From assembly GCF_001720465.1 (NCBI RefSeq), contig NZ_CP017113.1, positions 248,001 to 312,000 on the forward strand: a stretch of 64,000 bases of DNA. Direction: 5' to 3'. Numbering within the stretch: position 1 is the first letter of the stretch; each line of letters begins with the position of its first letter. Source of the DNA: Porphyrobacter sp. LM 6. GTDB taxonomy: Bacteria > Pseudomonadota > Alphaproteobacteria > Sphingomonadales > Sphingomonadaceae. This document shows positions 63,853-64,000 of this stretch, in pieces. The position numbers were made by a program, and so were the translations under genes. The notes beneath the pieces were generated by a model, which was not told the DNA's origin, did not search any database, and saw nothing but the letters and a program-made list of their open reading frames with translations.

Positions 63853-64000
63853 CAGGCGGTCTCCTCCAGCACGTCCTTGTAGATTTCGTCGGTATCCGGC
63901 AGCGGCGCGGCCAGCGCGTGTTCGACCGCCGCGTTGATCTGCGCGTCGATGTCGGCGACGATCGCGTCGAGTTCTTCCTCGGTGAACTGGTGCTCCAGCA
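63852..64000 (-). CDS. 2-oxoacid dehydrogenase E1 component, alpha subunit (3' end only)
   Basis: Only the last 48 residues or so are visible before the right edge: EHQFTEEELDAIVADIDAQI then EHALAAPLPDTDEIYKDVLEETA. This is the normal C-terminal helix pair of the alpha chain that binds the beta subunit. The ATGA overlap with E1 beta shows that the two are co-translated. Function follows from the downstream genes. Confidence 0.85.
   Translation of the reverse strand, partial: LEHQFTEEELDAIVADIDAQINAAVEHALAAPLPDTDEIYKDVLEETA

Noticed and set aside
1..64000. CRISPR arrays, IS elements, prophage or integrase genes
   Set aside because: No regularly spaced repeats, transposase, integrase or phage structural proteins are visible, and no terminal inverted repeats bound a gene block.

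Overview
The window is high-GC chromosomal DNA of an alphaproteobacterium, most likely a sphingomonad of the Erythrobacteraceae or Sphingomonadaceae. The pointers are the petABC genes for the cytochrome bc1 complex, a sphingomonad-style TonB-dependent receptor, and a very dense set of SDR, Rieske, P450 and NTF2-like genes. No tRNA, rRNA, IS element, prophage or CRISPR array was seen. Genes are packed tightly, with many ATGA, GTGA or TTGA start/stop overlaps, and no gap exceeds about 240 bp.

Layout. 1-12.2 kb is housekeeping: the 3' end of apt on the left edge, petA-petB-petC (minus strand), pgeF-pepN, an NAD(P)-binding epimerase-like protein, an EamA transporter, a threonine aldolase, a small GNAT protein and two PH-domain membrane proteins. 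From 12.3 kb to the right edge nearly everything looks catabolic: four Rieske oxygenase alpha subunits, three cytochromes P450, ten SDRs of the classical fold, two NmrA-like proteins, three zinc-free MDR reductases, two acyl-CoA ligases, two acyl-CoA dehydrogenases, a DUF35/Ltp-type thiolase pair, a KstD-like flavoprotein, a molybdopterin oxidoreductase with mobA, a TonB receptor and an MFS transporter. Small alpha+beta barrel proteins are also abundant (six NTF2/SnoaL/limonene-epoxide-hydrolase-like, two ABM, three VOC, three CMD/AhpD-like), and there are two ThuA-like proteins. A small arsenic operon (arsR-arsC-arsH) sits inside this region at 52.5-54.2 kb. A 2-oxoacid dehydrogenase set (E1 alpha, E1 beta, free-standing lipoyl domain) closes the window.

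How the genes may work together (inference). A hydrophobic alicyclic substrate, for example a steroid, terpenoid or resin-acid-like compound, would enter through the TonB receptor. P450s and Rieske enzymes would oxygenate it, and SDRs, MDRs, the KstD-like flavoprotein and the epoxide-hydrolase-like protein would oxidise, reduce or hydrate it. AMP ligases would activate the products to CoA esters, and the ACAD, DUF35 and Ltp-like proteins would shorten them. The block P450-ACAD-DUF35-Ltp-SDR-ThuA-ACAD-DECR at 44.7-52.4 kb resembles the mycobacterial igr operon for the last cycle of cholesterol side-chain removal, but it has no MaoC hydratase. A LuxR-type solo regulator at 56.0 kb is the only obvious regulator of the catabolic genes.

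The most unusual non-coding feature is a pair of parS-like 16-bp palindromes (36,831 and 54,252). Each lies in a convergent gap and is preceded by three 11-bp AGACCC-type repeats and a 7-bp spacer in the same layout. They suggest that this catabolic region lies in the origin-proximal, ParB-loaded part of the chromosome.
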